Counted from the stretch's first letter, positions 44,913 to 54,521 are shown. The stretch is DNA of 64,000 nucleotides from Mucilaginibacter limnophilus (GCF_004005815.1 NZ_SACK01000001.1:186001-250000); one strand, 5' to 3'. The notes: generated from the letters alone by a model not told the origin. Numbers and translations: made by a program.

Positions 44913-45923
44913 ATGATTGTTTACTTTGATAAAGCGAACTATATTAAATATTTAAAAACAGTTGATGACGATAAAGAAGGTCCAGATACCTTGCGAATGC
45001 TCAAAAATCAATTGAGTATTCACCTTAATTTTAAGACTGAAGATTTAGATGAATATGAGCAAGTTTTACTAGAAGAATTTCAGTCGGGTGTCTCAACCCA
45101 CTTCAAATTTACATTCGGTGATAATGAAATTGTTCGGCCTATTAAGAAAGAAAATTTGCCTTCAAAAAATGGCATATACTTACTCGATGACTCAAGTCTT
45201 AGCTCGTTAAAAAAACAACATACTGTAGTTGCTGGAGGCGTTGGCGAAGAAATAGACGCCTTAAAGACTTTAATAATTGACATTGATTATTCTTTTCACG
45301 CAGAGAGGGTCATTGGAAAGGATATCACGTATACAAATCATCTCAATATATTGGGTTTGCCTTTTTCAACCCTTGTCGTGGTTGATCGATATATGTTCAA
45401 AGGACCTGAGGTAGGTGGCAATCTCGGATTGTACCAATACAATCTAGATTTAATATTAAAAAATGCTTTCATAAATAAACAGGGATATTCTCGACTGATC
45501 TTTGTCTACCAAATAAACACTAAGGTAGCTAATACAAGTCCTTATTATGACGAGGGACCGGATTTGGAAAAGCTAACGACGAAAATTAAAAAAGTCACGC
45601 ATAAATATTGCCCTGCACCAGAACTTTATTTTATTGGTGTTCCTTCAGGAATCATTGATGATGAACATGACAGATTTATTATTTCAAACTATCTAAGAAT
45701 AAAAAGTGGAGACTCTTTAATTTATTTTGACTCATCTGGTGTTGTGACCACAAAAAGTAAAACGGTTGACTTTTACTCATTAGGAAACAAAAATTATCGG
45801 GATGTTAATACCATCATTCTAAATAAACTATCACAAATTATTGAAGAAACACTTGATAAACATCCAAAATATTCGAAAGTGCCACATGGGACACAATCAA
45901 AAGAAGTAATTAATTTTAATTAA
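44913..45923 (+). CDS. Unknown partner of the ATPase (candidate effector)
   Basis: The 336-residue protein (ATG 44913, 4 nt after the ATPase stop) has no recognised family. The N-terminal third is acidic and helical. A later core has LPFSTLVVVDRYMF (VDRY at 157-160) and YFIGVPSGIIDDEHDRFIISNYLRIKSGDS (HDRF at 252-255). The HDR-type motif recalls phospholipase-D-like or MIT_C-type domains seen in some defence proteins, but that is only a resemblance. Its position between the ATPase and hsdM and the lack of an HsdR make it a candidate nuclease or sensor. Confidence 0.75.
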   Translation: MIVYFDKANYIKYLKTVDDDKEGPDTLRMLKNQLSIHLNFKTEDLDEYEQVLLEEFQSGVSTHFKFTFGDNEIVRPIKKENLPSKNGIYLLDDSSLSSLKKQHTVVAGGVGEEIDALKTLIIDIDYSFHAERVIGKDITYTNHLNILGLPFSTLVVVDRYMFKGPEVGGNLGLYQYNLDLILKNAFINKQGYSRLIFVYQINTKVANTSPYYDEGPDLEKLTTKIKKVTHKYCPAPELYFIGVPSGIIDDEHDRFIISNYLRIKSGDSLIYFDSSGVVTTKSKTVDFYSLGNKNYRDVNTIILNKLSQIIEETLDKHPKYSKVPHGTQSKEVINFN

Positions 45924-45963
45924 TATATGTAAAGGGCATTGGTGTTCTAATGCTATAATTTAA

Positions 45964-47751
45964 ATGAAGAGACTAGCGCCAAAAGTAGATGTATCATTCA
46001 TCTTTCAAATTACTGATAGGGTTTTATGGAATGTTTTCAAAAAAAATGAAATTGGAGATGTACTACTTCCATTTATCGTAATTAGAAGGTTAGATTGTAT
46101 GTTAGAACCGGTAAACACCAAGGTTCGTGATAAATATGAGAATATTAAAAATATTGAGAATTACGAAGCTACTGACTTTCAACTAAGAAAAGCTGCAGGG
46201 GGACTACAGTTTTACAATATTTCGAAACATACGTTGGAGTCCCTCAGGGCGTTTCCAAGAAATATAGAAATTGACTTCATTAATTACTTAGATGGATTTA
46301 ACCTAGAAGTTAGAGAAATATTAGAAAATTTTCAATTCGAGAAAATAATAGGAAGACTGATTAAAAACAAATTGCTTTATCAAATGATTGATGCAATTTG
46401 TCAAGTTGATTTACATTTAAATACTGTTGACAACCATACAATGGGGTATATATTCGAAGAACTTATTCGAATATCTAACGAACAAAGCAATGAAACTGCT
46501 GGTGAGCATTTTACTCCCAGAGATGTCATTGATCTTATGGTGAAAATCGCCTTTAGTACTGAAAAGCGTAGACTGACCCAGCCAGGAATGCAAGTTTCCA
46601 TTTATGACCCTACAATGGGTACCGGCGGAATGGTAAATCTTGCAAAGAAATACATTTTAGAAGAACTTTGTTTTTCGTCAAAAAATAAGCCAGAGGTCAA
46701 TACATATGGACAGGAAATTAATGAGCAGTCATATGCCATAGCGAAATCAGAAGCGCTGATTACTGGTGAAAATTCTGATAATATTCGTCATGGAAATACC
46801 TTTACAGAAGACCGGTTCCAAGACAAGTTCTTCGATTACATATTTGCTAATCCGCCGTATGGTGTCACTTGGAGCAAAGATGCTGAGTTCATTAGAAACG
46901 AAAGCGTAATGTATTCAGGTAGATTTTTTGCTGGATTACCGTCAATTAGTGATGGACAATTGCTCTTCATTCAACATATGATTAGCAAAATGTCTCCAGA
47001 TGGATGTCGAATGGCAGTTGTTACAAATGCATCACCACTTTTTAGTGGAAACGCAGGTAGCGGCGAAAGCGATATAAGAAGATGGTTAATTACTAAGGAC
47101 TTTTTGGAATGTATAATTGCCTTGCCCAAGGATTTGTTCTACAATACGGGCATAAACACTTATTTATGGTTTTTTAATAATAAAAAATCTAAGATACGAG
47201 AAGGTAAAGTACAGCTTATTAACGCAAATGTCGCTGATAATTTAGACAATAATGTAATTGGCTTTTCTAGGCCAGAAAAGAGAAGTTTAGGTAACAAACG
47301 AAATAAAATCGAACCTTTCCATATTGAGAGACTGTTGGAAATTTATTTGAAATTTGAAGAAGGTGATTACTGTAAAATTTACAACAATGATTTTTTTGGT
47401 TACTACCAAATTGTTGTTGAACAGCCTAAATATAGTGTTAATGGTGAAAAGGTGGTTGAAAAAAATGGCAGACTAAAACCAGACCCGAAAAAGAGAATAA
47501 AGGAAATCGTGCCTTTAGATACTGATATAGATGATTACGTTAACAAAGAAATTTTGCCATATTTTCCAGATGCTTACATTGACTATGATCGATCAAGAAT
47601 CGGATATGAAATAAACTTTACCAAGTATTTTTATCAATTTAAACAGGTAAGGCCATCAGAAGAAATTAAAGCGGAGATTGAGGCGATTGAGTTCGGAAGT
47701 AAAAACCAGGCTGGAATTCAAGAATTGTTGAAGAATTTATTAAAAACATAA
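45964..47751 (+). CDS. hsdM: Type I restriction-modification methylase subunit HsdM
   Basis: The 595-residue N6-adenine methylase has an N-terminal helical HsdM domain (VLWNVFKKNEIGDVLLPFIVIRRLDCML). It also has GEHFTPRDVIDLMVKIAF, SAM motif I DPTMGTGGM near residue 215 and catalytic motif IV ANPPYGVTW near 296. It methylates adenine at the site chosen by HsdS. Its stop overlaps the hsdS start by one base (TAATG). No hsdR gene is found in the window. It is visibly more AT-rich than the element backbone. Confidence 0.93.
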   Translation: MKRLAPKVDVSFIFQITDRVLWNVFKKNEIGDVLLPFIVIRRLDCMLEPVNTKVRDKYENIKNIENYEATDFQLRKAAGGLQFYNISKHTLESLRAFPRNIEIDFINYLDGFNLEVREILENFQFEKIIGRLIKNKLLYQMIDAICQVDLHLNTVDNHTMGYIFEELIRISNEQSNETAGEHFTPRDVIDLMVKIAFSTEKRRLTQPGMQVSIYDPTMGTGGMVNLAKKYILEELCFSSKNKPEVNTYGQEINEQSYAIAKSEALITGENSDNIRHGNTFTEDRFQDKFFDYIFANPPYGVTWSKDAEFIRNESVMYSGRFFAGLPSISDGQLLFIQHMISKMSPDGCRMAVVTNASPLFSGNAGSGESDIRRWLITKDFLECIIALPKDLFYNTGINTYLWFFNNKKSKIREGKVQLINANVADNLDNNVIGFSRPEKRSLGNKRNKIEPFHIERLLEIYLKFEEGDYCKIYNNDFFGYYQIVVEQPKYSVNGEKVVEKNGRLKPDPKKRIKEIVPLDTDIDDYVNKEILPYFPDAYIDYDRSRIGYEINFTKYFYQFKQVRPSEEIKAEIEAIEFGSKNQAGIQELLKNLLKT

Positions 47752-49037
47752 TGGTAGATAGAAGTTATGTTATTTCTAATCGGTCTCCAAGATTCCGTCA
47801 AAATTGGAAACTTGTTAAATTGAAGAATGTTTCTCAGGTACTATTCAGTACAGTAGACCGTCATGAATACGAGAGTGAAAATTCTGTTTCTATTTGCCAC
47901 TATCCTCAAGCTTATAAAAATGAAATAATATGCCAGTCAACTATTTTGTCAACTGGAACCTGTACTAACAACGAAAAGAGTCAGTATTCATTGGAAAGAG
48001 GGAGGATAATCTTAACAAAAGATTCAGAGAATCCTGAGGATATTGGTATTGCAACTTACATAAATGAGGATATTCCAGAGGCTGTTTGCGGATATCACTT
48101 GGCGTTGATCGTTCCTGACGAAAAACTTGTTGATCCACAATTCTTATTTTGGTATTTAAAATCACAAGAGGTAAGGTATTATTTTACTATAAATGCTAAT
48201 GGCGTTACCAGATTCGGGTTAAGTAAGTCTGCAATTCAAAACGTTGTAGTTCCGCTTCCTTCGTTAGAAGAACAAAAGTCTTTAGGTATTTACCTAACAG
48301 AAAAAATAAAAAATTGCGACGAGATTCTTAAAAGTAAAGAAGCCATTATTTCATTATTAAGAGAGAAGAAATTCTCATTGATAACCGAAGCCGTAACAAA
48401 CGGACTTAACAAAAATGTGCTACTGAAAGATAGCGGCCAGGAATGGCTGGGCCGGATACCTAACCATTGGAACCTTAAGAAAAATAAGTTTCTTTTTAAA
48501 ATAAAGAAAAATATCGCAAGAGACCTTGGTCATGATGTATTGTCCGTCACTCAAAAAGGGATTAAAATAAAAGATATTGATAGTAATAAAGGTCAAATCT
48601 CATTTGATTACAGCAAATATCAATTAGTCGAACCAGGAGATTTTATTATGAATCATATGGATTTGCTGACCGGATATATCGATATTTCCAAATGGTTTGG
48701 TGTTACAAGTCCTGATTATAGAGTTTTTCATTTAACCGATCACAATTCTTGTAATAAATATTATTTATATCTTTTCCAGCTTTGCTACGTAAATAGAATT
48801 TTTTATGGTTTAGGCCAGGGCGTATCCCAACTTGGAAGATGGCGAATGCGCAGCCATGAATTCAACGATTTCACAGTACCATGTCCTCCACTCTCTGAGC
48901 AAGCTGAAATTGTAGAGTACCTTGATAACGTTACTAGTAACATTGATGCTTTAATAATTCAGGAATTGGCGACAATTAATTTACTAAATGAGTACCGCAC
49001 TGCGATCATCAGCGAATCTTATTCACTGAATGATTAA
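47751..49037 (+). CDS. hsdS: Type I specificity subunit HsdS
   Basis: The 428-residue protein has two target-recognition domains, each followed by a conserved helix: VVPLPSLEEQKSLGIYLTEKIKNCDEIL near residue 163, and CPPLSEQAEIVEYLDNVTSNIDALI near 377. QEWLGRIPNHWNLKKNKF marks the start of the second domain. It determines the DNA site for HsdM. It is coupled to hsdM and ends 19 nt from the convergent HEPN gene. Confidence 0.92.
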   Translation: MVDRSYVISNRSPRFRQNWKLVKLKNVSQVLFSTVDRHEYESENSVSICHYPQAYKNEIICQSTILSTGTCTNNEKSQYSLERGRIILTKDSENPEDIGIATYINEDIPEAVCGYHLALIVPDEKLVDPQFLFWYLKSQEVRYYFTINANGVTRFGLSKSAIQNVVVPLPSLEEQKSLGIYLTEKIKNCDEILKSKEAIISLLREKKFSLITEAVTNGLNKNVLLKDSGQEWLGRIPNHWNLKKNKFLFKIKKNIARDLGHDVLSVTQKGIKIKDIDSNKGQISFDYSKYQLVEPGDFIMNHMDLLTGYIDISKWFGVTSPDYRVFHLTDHNSCNKYYLYLFQLCYVNRIFYGLGQGVSQLGRWRMRSHEFNDFTVPCPPLSEQAEIVEYLDNVTSNIDALIIQELATINLLNEYRTAIISESYSLND

Positions 49038-49056
49038 GTTATAGCTAAAGATTGCA

Positions 49057-49725
49057 TTAGGCTTTGAAGCTAAAGTCGTGAATAAATCCATTTTTCAATC
49101 GTTCATAGACCTCATCCATTAATATTTCTACTACTTCTATAGCCCTAGATACGTCATCCGTGGTAACAATTATAGCATTGTTACCATGGGCGATGTCGTT
49201 TCTTATCTTTAACAAAAATTTGTCTAACTCAATTGCAATTGAATAACGAGGTCTTAAATAGTCGGGAATTGGTTTAAGATTGAAACTAGCTAGTATATTA
49301 TTGAGGACATCAAAGCCTACGTTGCTCTTTGTATCAACAATTGGACTGATTTGAAACGATTCACTATTGATTAGCTGTTGCAACTTAGAAATCATTGCTA
49401 CTTTCTTAGAAAGCTCTGATGGGTATTTTTTAAGCTGTTTTACTCTTAATTCCAAATTATAAATTTTGAGGGAATCGCAATATTCCTCCATTCTAAGATT
49501 AAGCCTATTTATTTCCCTAACATATGTTTGAAACGTGGTTTGAATAAACCCTTCCCAAACAGAATATATGATAGGAAAAGAATAATTTAAGAAATATTGT
49601 TGGTCGTTAGCATTTAAGGAATATCGTAAATGAAATGTTTTAGTTTGTAAAAGAAGCTCTTTTCTTTCAATTATATCAGCTTGAATGTCATTTTCCAAAA
49701 TGGAAACGATTCCAGTACTATTCAT
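49057..49725 (-). CDS. MAE_28990-like HEPN protein
   Basis: The 222-residue all-helical protein has FPIIYSVWEGFIQTTFQTYV near residue 50. The HEPN motif FLLKIRNDIAHGNNAI lies near 178, where R-x4-H is the ribonuclease motif of the superfamily. It overlaps the DUF262 gene before it by 8 nt. DUF262 plus HEPN pairs recur in defence islands, where HEPN is the likely RNase toxin. The activity here is inference. Confidence 0.82.
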   Translation of the reverse strand: MNSTGIVSILENDIQADIIERKELLLQTKTFHLRYSLNANDQQYFLNYSFPIIYSVWEGFIQTTFQTYVREINRLNLRMEEYCDSLKIYNLELRVKQLKKYPSELSKKVAMISKLQQLINSESFQISPIVDTKSNVGFDVLNNILASFNLKPIPDYLRPRYSIAIELDKFLLKIRNDIAHGNNAIIVTTDDVSRAIEVVEILMDEVYERLKNGFIHDFSFKA

Positions 49726-50794
49726 TACTAAAAATTCGCTTAGCTTCTTTTATTCTATTTTGAATTCTTGTGATTTGATTGTTACCACCTTTGCGAGAGA
49801 ACTTTAACAAAATCGTATCTTGACGCACCTCGTTGTCAATTTTTGCCTGAATGACTTGAGGCGATTGCGTTTTATAAAATGCCAAATTTTCAGCTACCCC
49901 TAATGTAATTACATCATATAAGGAAGTGGCAAATCGACCATCCCTTTGACGAAAGATCTTACTTTTAAGTGGCGACAGCAGCCTGAAAACGTCCATAAAT
50001 ACATCTCGGTATCGATTATAATCAAACTCATTATTTTCAAGCGCCGACTTCATAAATTCGGTCATGTGATGCGCAATGCTTATCCGAATATTTCCGCTAT
50101 TGTTGAAAAGAGATAAAAATCTTAATGCTAACTCTTCGTTATATAATTGTTCATATTGTTCGTAATCTAAATTAATTAAATCTTTAAAAATTTGCTCATT
50201 GGCTAGTTCTTTCAAAAAATCATTAAATCTTGACGAAATATCTCTATATATGCAATTTCTTATTTCTTGAGGTGTTAAAGGTGATCCGCCTGTGTTTAAT
50301 CGGTTAAAGAGCTCAAACCTCATGTCATAGCTACTGTTCCATCTTAAAATTTCAACCCTACAAGTAGCCCTTTTTATATTTCTCTGTAGTGCAATTGGTA
50401 GTGTCTGGTAGTTAAATCCTTCTAATGTTTCAACGCGATCTCCAGGAGTTAACACCCAATAATTGTTTTTTCTTATACCTTCATCTGATGAATTAAGGAG
50501 CCCAAAAAAAGAAAGCACTGTTGATACTCTCTGAAGTCCATCCACTAATTCCCACACGCCATCACCATCTTCAGCGACAAATATTGGTGGAATAGGAATG
50601 CCTAGTAATATTGACTCAATAAAACGACTTCTCTGTTCTTCATGCCAGCGGAAGTATCTCTGAAATGCTGGTTTTATAATAAGTTCTTTACGTTCGTATA
50701 AACTTATAATCTCTCCAAATGACAAATCAAGTCTATCAGTATTTAGAAGGTTTCTTTGTTTTTCAATTTGGTTTTTTAAGCTCTCTGGATTCAT
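49718..50794 (-). CDS. DUF262 (ParB-like) protein paired with HEPN
   Basis: The 358-residue protein (start MNPESLKNQIEK at 50794) has the DUF262 signature FQRYFRWHEEQRSRFIESILLGIPIPPIFV near residue 40 and WELVDGLQRVSTVLSFF near 81. The ParB/sulfiredoxin-like fold may act as a nucleotide-dependent sensor or nuclease. The gene is translationally coupled to the HEPN gene and follows a larger DUF262-DUF1524 gene by 30 nt. An upstream TTG would add three residues. Confidence 0.87.
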   Translation of the reverse strand: MNPESLKNQIEKQRNLLNTDRLDLSFGEIISLYERKELIIKPAFQRYFRWHEEQRSRFIESILLGIPIPPIFVAEDGDGVWELVDGLQRVSTVLSFFGLLNSSDEGIRKNNYWVLTPGDRVETLEGFNYQTLPIALQRNIKRATCRVEILRWNSSYDMRFELFNRLNTGGSPLTPQEIRNCIYRDISSRFNDFLKELANEQIFKDLINLDYEQYEQLYNEELALRFLSLFNNSGNIRISIAHHMTEFMKSALENNEFDYNRYRDVFMDVFRLLSPLKSKIFRQRDGRFATSLYDVITLGVAENLAFYKTQSPQVIQAKIDNEVRQDTILLKFSRKGGNNQITRIQNRIKEAKRIFSNE

Positions 50795-50824
50795 TGGGCA
50801 CAAGATTTACTAATAACTTATTTT

Positions 50825-52711
50825 CTATACAGTCTTTTTAAGGTAATCTGTATAATTCATGCTGCTTTGGTTTAAATTTTTTTTGATATCTCTTAAAGCC
50901 TTTAAACTGTTTCCTGAATAGTAATCTTTTAAAAGTTTGTTGACTCTAAAGTGATTAAAATGAACAGTTTCAATGTTCCAATCTTTATAAGTAATAAAAA
51001 TATAATTGGTATTGGCTCTGTTTTCTATTGCGCCAGCGTAACGAACAGACTTTTGAGCGTAGGGTAAGTTACTTAAAGAAGAGTTTTTCTTCCTGTCAAC
51101 TAATATTATATTTCCAAGCTTGTGCAGCCATTGCTTGTGATCATCTTCACTAATTTCCCAAGTGGTACCTTCAATTTTTTGAGGGATCAAGTGTTCCACA
51201 GATGAAATTGTTTTGTTAAAGTATAACTGAGTATGAAAGTTACTTAATAGCAAATCTAGCTTTAAAAGTAAGTAGCGAGTTTTGTTGATTTTTGTCCCAG
51301 AAAAACTTCCCCATTTTTCCTTGTCAAATAACTCGTAAAGTTTCTCTATATCAAGAGCTGTCGACGCCTTCTCATCTTGATATTCATATTTCAATATATC
51401 GCTATTTAAAAAGTCATCGGCTGCCTGTTTTGGTAAATGAACGGATTTCGTAAGATCATCCATTTTTCGTAACATCATAAAGATTCTCGACTGCAATCCT
51501 CTATGTCCTAATAGCCATGAAGCGGAACACAAATTATCTAATTTTAATATAAATTCAACAATACGATATTCACCAAAACATTCCCTGTAATGCATCAGCG
51601 GCGCAATGTATGTGCTACCAAATGTTGAAGTTAAGATATAATTGAGGTTAGAAAAAAAACTTCCAGTATCATCACTTTGAAAATTATTACTAGTAACGGC
51701 TTCAAAGTGTTTTATATACCGGCCAATAAAATCAAATGTATCACTACCTTTTTGAATGACTTTACGCTCATACATGAAATTAAATGCTTTTGTTAAACTT
51801 AAGTTGTCATCACTTCTATATTTCATTTTTATAAATACCATCGCCCATAGAAACTCATCAAATGATTTGTAAGGAGCATCGATGCTACTTTCATAAGTTT
51901 CCCATAGCTTTGCGTATTCTTTCCTTTGTTTTTCATCAGCAATTACTCTCAAGTTTTGAGCTCTAAGTATATCACTGACTTGTAATTGAAGACCTCGGCT
52001 ATTTAATACAGTGAATAAATTGTAAGCATCATCTAAATTATCTGGGGTAGCTAAGTATAGTGCTAAAACTTTTAACGACAAATAGTTATAAAAATCATTT
52101 AGATACTTTTGAATTGCGTCATCGCCGTCTAAATCATCGAACTTTTTTAACCACCATTTTCTCAAAGATAAAATCGCATTAGCCATATTTTTTATCGATG
52201 TGCTCGATTCTCTATTGACCGCGATTTCATTAATAAATGCTATATTATCAGAAGTGCTACCTTTTGTAATTATATGGTTGTCGATGAAATTTTTGTCATC
52301 CCTAATTTGAAATTCGATTCGGCTTCTTTTAGGTATGCCATCAAATTGATCTTCTTCTTGAAGCATTCTTTCTTGAACTTTGTCATGTAGTTGTTTACTA
52401 GTTGAAAAATCTCTTATAACGGCCTGTAATAAATACAAGGTAATAAATCGTTGTTGTCCATCTAGAATGTCTTGGCAAACATATTCGATATCTCCTTCCT
52501 TAACATTTTTGGTGTTCCATATCATACATCCCAAAAAGTATTCTTTGTTTTTGTCGTGCTCCATTGCCGAAGTGATATCATCTAAAAGCGCTGAGATCTG
52601 ATCTTCCCCCCACACGTAAGGGCGTTGATATTCTGGGATATTATAAAAGCAATGAGAAGCGAAAATTTCTTTTATATATTTTTTACCTGTGTCTAGAGTG
52701 TAGTTGGACAT
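50825..52711 (-). CDS. DUF262-DUF1524 protein (GmrSD-like restriction)
   Basis: The 628-residue protein has an N-terminal DUF262 domain (IPEYQRPYVWGEDQISALLDDI near residue 22; LDGQQRFITLYLLQ near 85). The C-terminal DUF1524 domain carries the His-Me finger motif VEHLIPQ near 508. This is the GmrS-GmrD fusion plan of type IV restriction enzymes that cut modified phage DNA, or BrxU-like enzymes. It is the first gene of the minus-strand unit with the DUF262/HEPN pair and begins next to a long inverted repeat. Confidence 0.9.
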   Translation of the reverse strand: MSNYTLDTGKKYIKEIFASHCFYNIPEYQRPYVWGEDQISALLDDITSAMEHDKNKEYFLGCMIWNTKNVKEGDIEYVCQDILDGQQRFITLYLLQAVIRDFSTSKQLHDKVQERMLQEEDQFDGIPKRSRIEFQIRDDKNFIDNHIITKGSTSDNIAFINEIAVNRESSTSIKNMANAILSLRKWWLKKFDDLDGDDAIQKYLNDFYNYLSLKVLALYLATPDNLDDAYNLFTVLNSRGLQLQVSDILRAQNLRVIADEKQRKEYAKLWETYESSIDAPYKSFDEFLWAMVFIKMKYRSDDNLSLTKAFNFMYERKVIQKGSDTFDFIGRYIKHFEAVTSNNFQSDDTGSFFSNLNYILTSTFGSTYIAPLMHYRECFGEYRIVEFILKLDNLCSASWLLGHRGLQSRIFMMLRKMDDLTKSVHLPKQAADDFLNSDILKYEYQDEKASTALDIEKLYELFDKEKWGSFSGTKINKTRYLLLKLDLLLSNFHTQLYFNKTISSVEHLIPQKIEGTTWEISEDDHKQWLHKLGNIILVDRKKNSSLSNLPYAQKSVRYAGAIENRANTNYIFITYKDWNIETVHFNHFRVNKLLKDYYSGNSLKALRDIKKNLNQSSMNYTDYLKKTV

Positions 52712-52715
52712 TGTA

Positions 52716-52756
52716 ATAAGATTAATTTGGTTTAAAATAAACTAAATTAATCTTAT
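52716..52756. promoter_or_regulatory. 13-bp inverted repeat at the start of the DUF262-DUF1524 gene
   Basis: ATAAGATTAATTT and AAATTAATCTTAT flank a 15-base AT-rich centre, ending 4 bases before the ATG at 52711. It may be an operator or an RNA hairpin hiding the ribosome-binding site. No T-run terminator is formed. Confidence 0.6.
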
Positions 52757-52795
52757 CACAAAAGATGTCAATCATTTACTAATAATATTTTGAAA

Positions 52796-54028
52796 TTACT
52801 TGTTTTTTGAAATCCTGAGCCTGAGATTGTCCATGTCTTCCTTCAGCTTCCTTTCGACAACCTTAGCGTAAATTTGAGTGGTAGTGATTTTTGTATGTCC
52901 CAAAATCTTACTCACTGTCTCGATAGGTACACCATTAGATAGAGTTACTGTCGTTGCAAATGTGTGTCTGGCAATATGGAATGTTACGTTCTTTGTTATA
53001 TCGCAACGGTCAGCTATCTCTTTTAAATAACTGTTTACTTTTTGATTTGAAATTTTAGGGAATACCCGCTCATCGTACAAAGCGCGTTCATTGTCTTTGT
53101 ATTTATCTAAAATCACTAATGCTTTAGGCAGTAAAGGCACTATCACAGGTATAAGCGTCTTTTCTCTACATGTCCTAATCCAACGGTCGCCATCCGCACC
53201 AGTCACAATATGTTCTGGCTCAAGGTTGCTAACGTCAACGTATGATAGGCCGGTATAGCAGCAAAAGACGAACATGTCTCTCACCATTTCTAATCGCTCA
53301 ATACCAAATTTCTTTTCTTCAATAGCCTTCAATTCGACTTCTGATAGCTGCTCCCGATTGACCTTTTGAATTTTAAGTTTATAAGTCGCAAAAGGATCAG
53401 CATCTATCCAATGGAGATTTAAGGCAAGGTTGGTCATCTTCTTTAACCGAATAATGTGTTTCATGACGCCGTTGTTGTTAAGCGGCTTTTGATGATCTTT
53501 CGGTTTGTGGTTACGTAAGAAGACTTCAAAGTCTTTCACAAACTTGTAATTGAGCTCGCGCAGATAAATGTCAGTAGCCTTATAATGCTCTTCAAGGAAC
53601 TTCTTTAAATACCGCTGAGTAACGTAATAATGTTTAAGCGTACTCCATTTCAAATCAGAGGTGGCCGTTTCGTTATGGTAGCTCATTAGGCTACTGAGCG
53701 TAAAGGCTTCTTCTTTCTCGCCAAGGAAAAGGCTTTTTATCGATCTGGTATTAATCAGCTTTCCCTTTAATTGCAATTCTTTATAACAGTTGCCCAACTT
53801 AAGGCGGACCTCTTCCAGATAAGCATTCAGCTCTTTAATTTCGCTTTTGGTGCCCTTGGCCGCACCTTTTCCAAAATCCCAGATATTGAGGTTAACCAAT
53901 TTTTGCTTTAAGGCTATAAAGCATTTTTCCTTGTTGATGGTCACCACTACATATAGGGGTGCCTTGCCGTCCTTCTCCTTATCACTCTTGATGGTAAAGT
54001 AGATGCGGAATGACTGTGATGTTTTCAT
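52796..54028 (-). CDS. int: Tyrosine recombinase (element integrase)
   Basis: The 410-residue integrase has an arm-binding domain (about 1-90), a SAM-like core-binding domain (about 100-200) and a catalytic domain. In the last, the first Arg box reads CCYTGLSYVDVSNL (Ser in place of Arg, near 260). FHIARHTFATTV lies near 350, ILGHTKITTTQIYAKV carries the nucleophilic Tyr near 387. Loss of the first catalytic arginine is also known in CTnDOT IntDOT-type enzymes. It lies beside a tRNA gene, the usual site for such elements, and marks the right end of the element. Confidence 0.94.
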   Translation of the reverse strand: MKTSQSFRIYFTIKSDKEKDGKAPLYVVVTINKEKCFIALKQKLVNLNIWDFGKGAAKGTKSEIKELNAYLEEVRLKLGNCYKELQLKGKLINTRSIKSLFLGEKEEAFTLSSLMSYHNETATSDLKWSTLKHYYVTQRYLKKFLEEHYKATDIYLRELNYKFVKDFEVFLRNHKPKDHQKPLNNNGVMKHIIRLKKMTNLALNLHWIDADPFATYKLKIQKVNREQLSEVELKAIEEKKFGIERLEMVRDMFVFCCYTGLSYVDVSNLEPEHIVTGADGDRWIRTCREKTLIPVIVPLLPKALVILDKYKDNERALYDERVFPKISNQKVNSYLKEIADRCDITKNVTFHIARHTFATTVTLSNGVPIETVSKILGHTKITTTQIYAKVVERKLKEDMDNLRLRISKNK

Positions 54029-54263
54029 ACAATAACATTTTTAATGATTAATGAATTAATTACATCCTGTATCAGCTTCGTTTCCAGGTGTTCAAAAGGT
54101 GTTCACCGCTTTTTCCTTTTTTCTAAGTTTTAATATATCTAATAGATTATTTATCAGCATGTTACATCACTTTTGAACACCTAAGGTAAAAACTAAATTC
54201 AGGTAGTCAGTTAGGTGTTCAGAAGTTTGGCTTTCTTTGGGGTTAGGAAGGGTATAATTAATG

Positions 54264-54297
54264 AAAAAACCCTCTAAATAAGCTATTTAGAGGGTTC
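54264..54297 (-). terminator. Terminator downstream of the tRNA gene
   Basis: The 13-bp stem AACCCTCTAAATA/TATTTAGAGGGTT with a 3-base loop is followed on the minus strand by TTTTTTC. It lies about 26 nt after the tRNA 3' end and would terminate its transcript. Confidence 0.85.
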
Positions 54298-54322
54298 TGA
54301 CAGCGTTTGATGGCTGACTTTG

Positions 54323-54396
54323 TGCGCCCACCTGGGCTCGAACCAGGGACCAAGAGATTATGAGTCTCCTACTCTAACCAACTGAGCTATAGGCGC
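54323..54396 (-). tRNA. tRNA with CAT anticodon (Ile2-like or Met)
   Basis: The 74-nt gene folds into a full cloverleaf. The acceptor stem is GCGCCTA/TGGGCGC, the D arm is GCTCAGTTGGTTAGAG, the anticodon loop is CTCATAA and the T arm is CCTGG/CCAGG around TTCGAGC. The discriminator is A; no CCA is encoded. The anticodon arm with CTTGGTC next to CTGGTTC resembles tRNA-Ile2, whose CAT is modified to lysidine, more than elongator Met; this is not certain. It is the likely integration target. Confidence 0.9.
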
Positions 54397-54521
54397 TTAC
54401 GGTTTTTTATCTTTTGGCCGAAGCCAAATTTTTAGATCTTATTTTTCTTTTTGTTAATCAAAAATTTTCAAGGGTTACTTGCAAATTTCTGTGACTAACA
54501 ATTTCCAAATTTAACCTTTTT

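Noticed and set aside
43397..52711. An HsdR restriction subunit for the type I system
   Set aside because: None of the genes between the mob operon and the integrase has the DEAD-box helicase motifs or length of HsdR.
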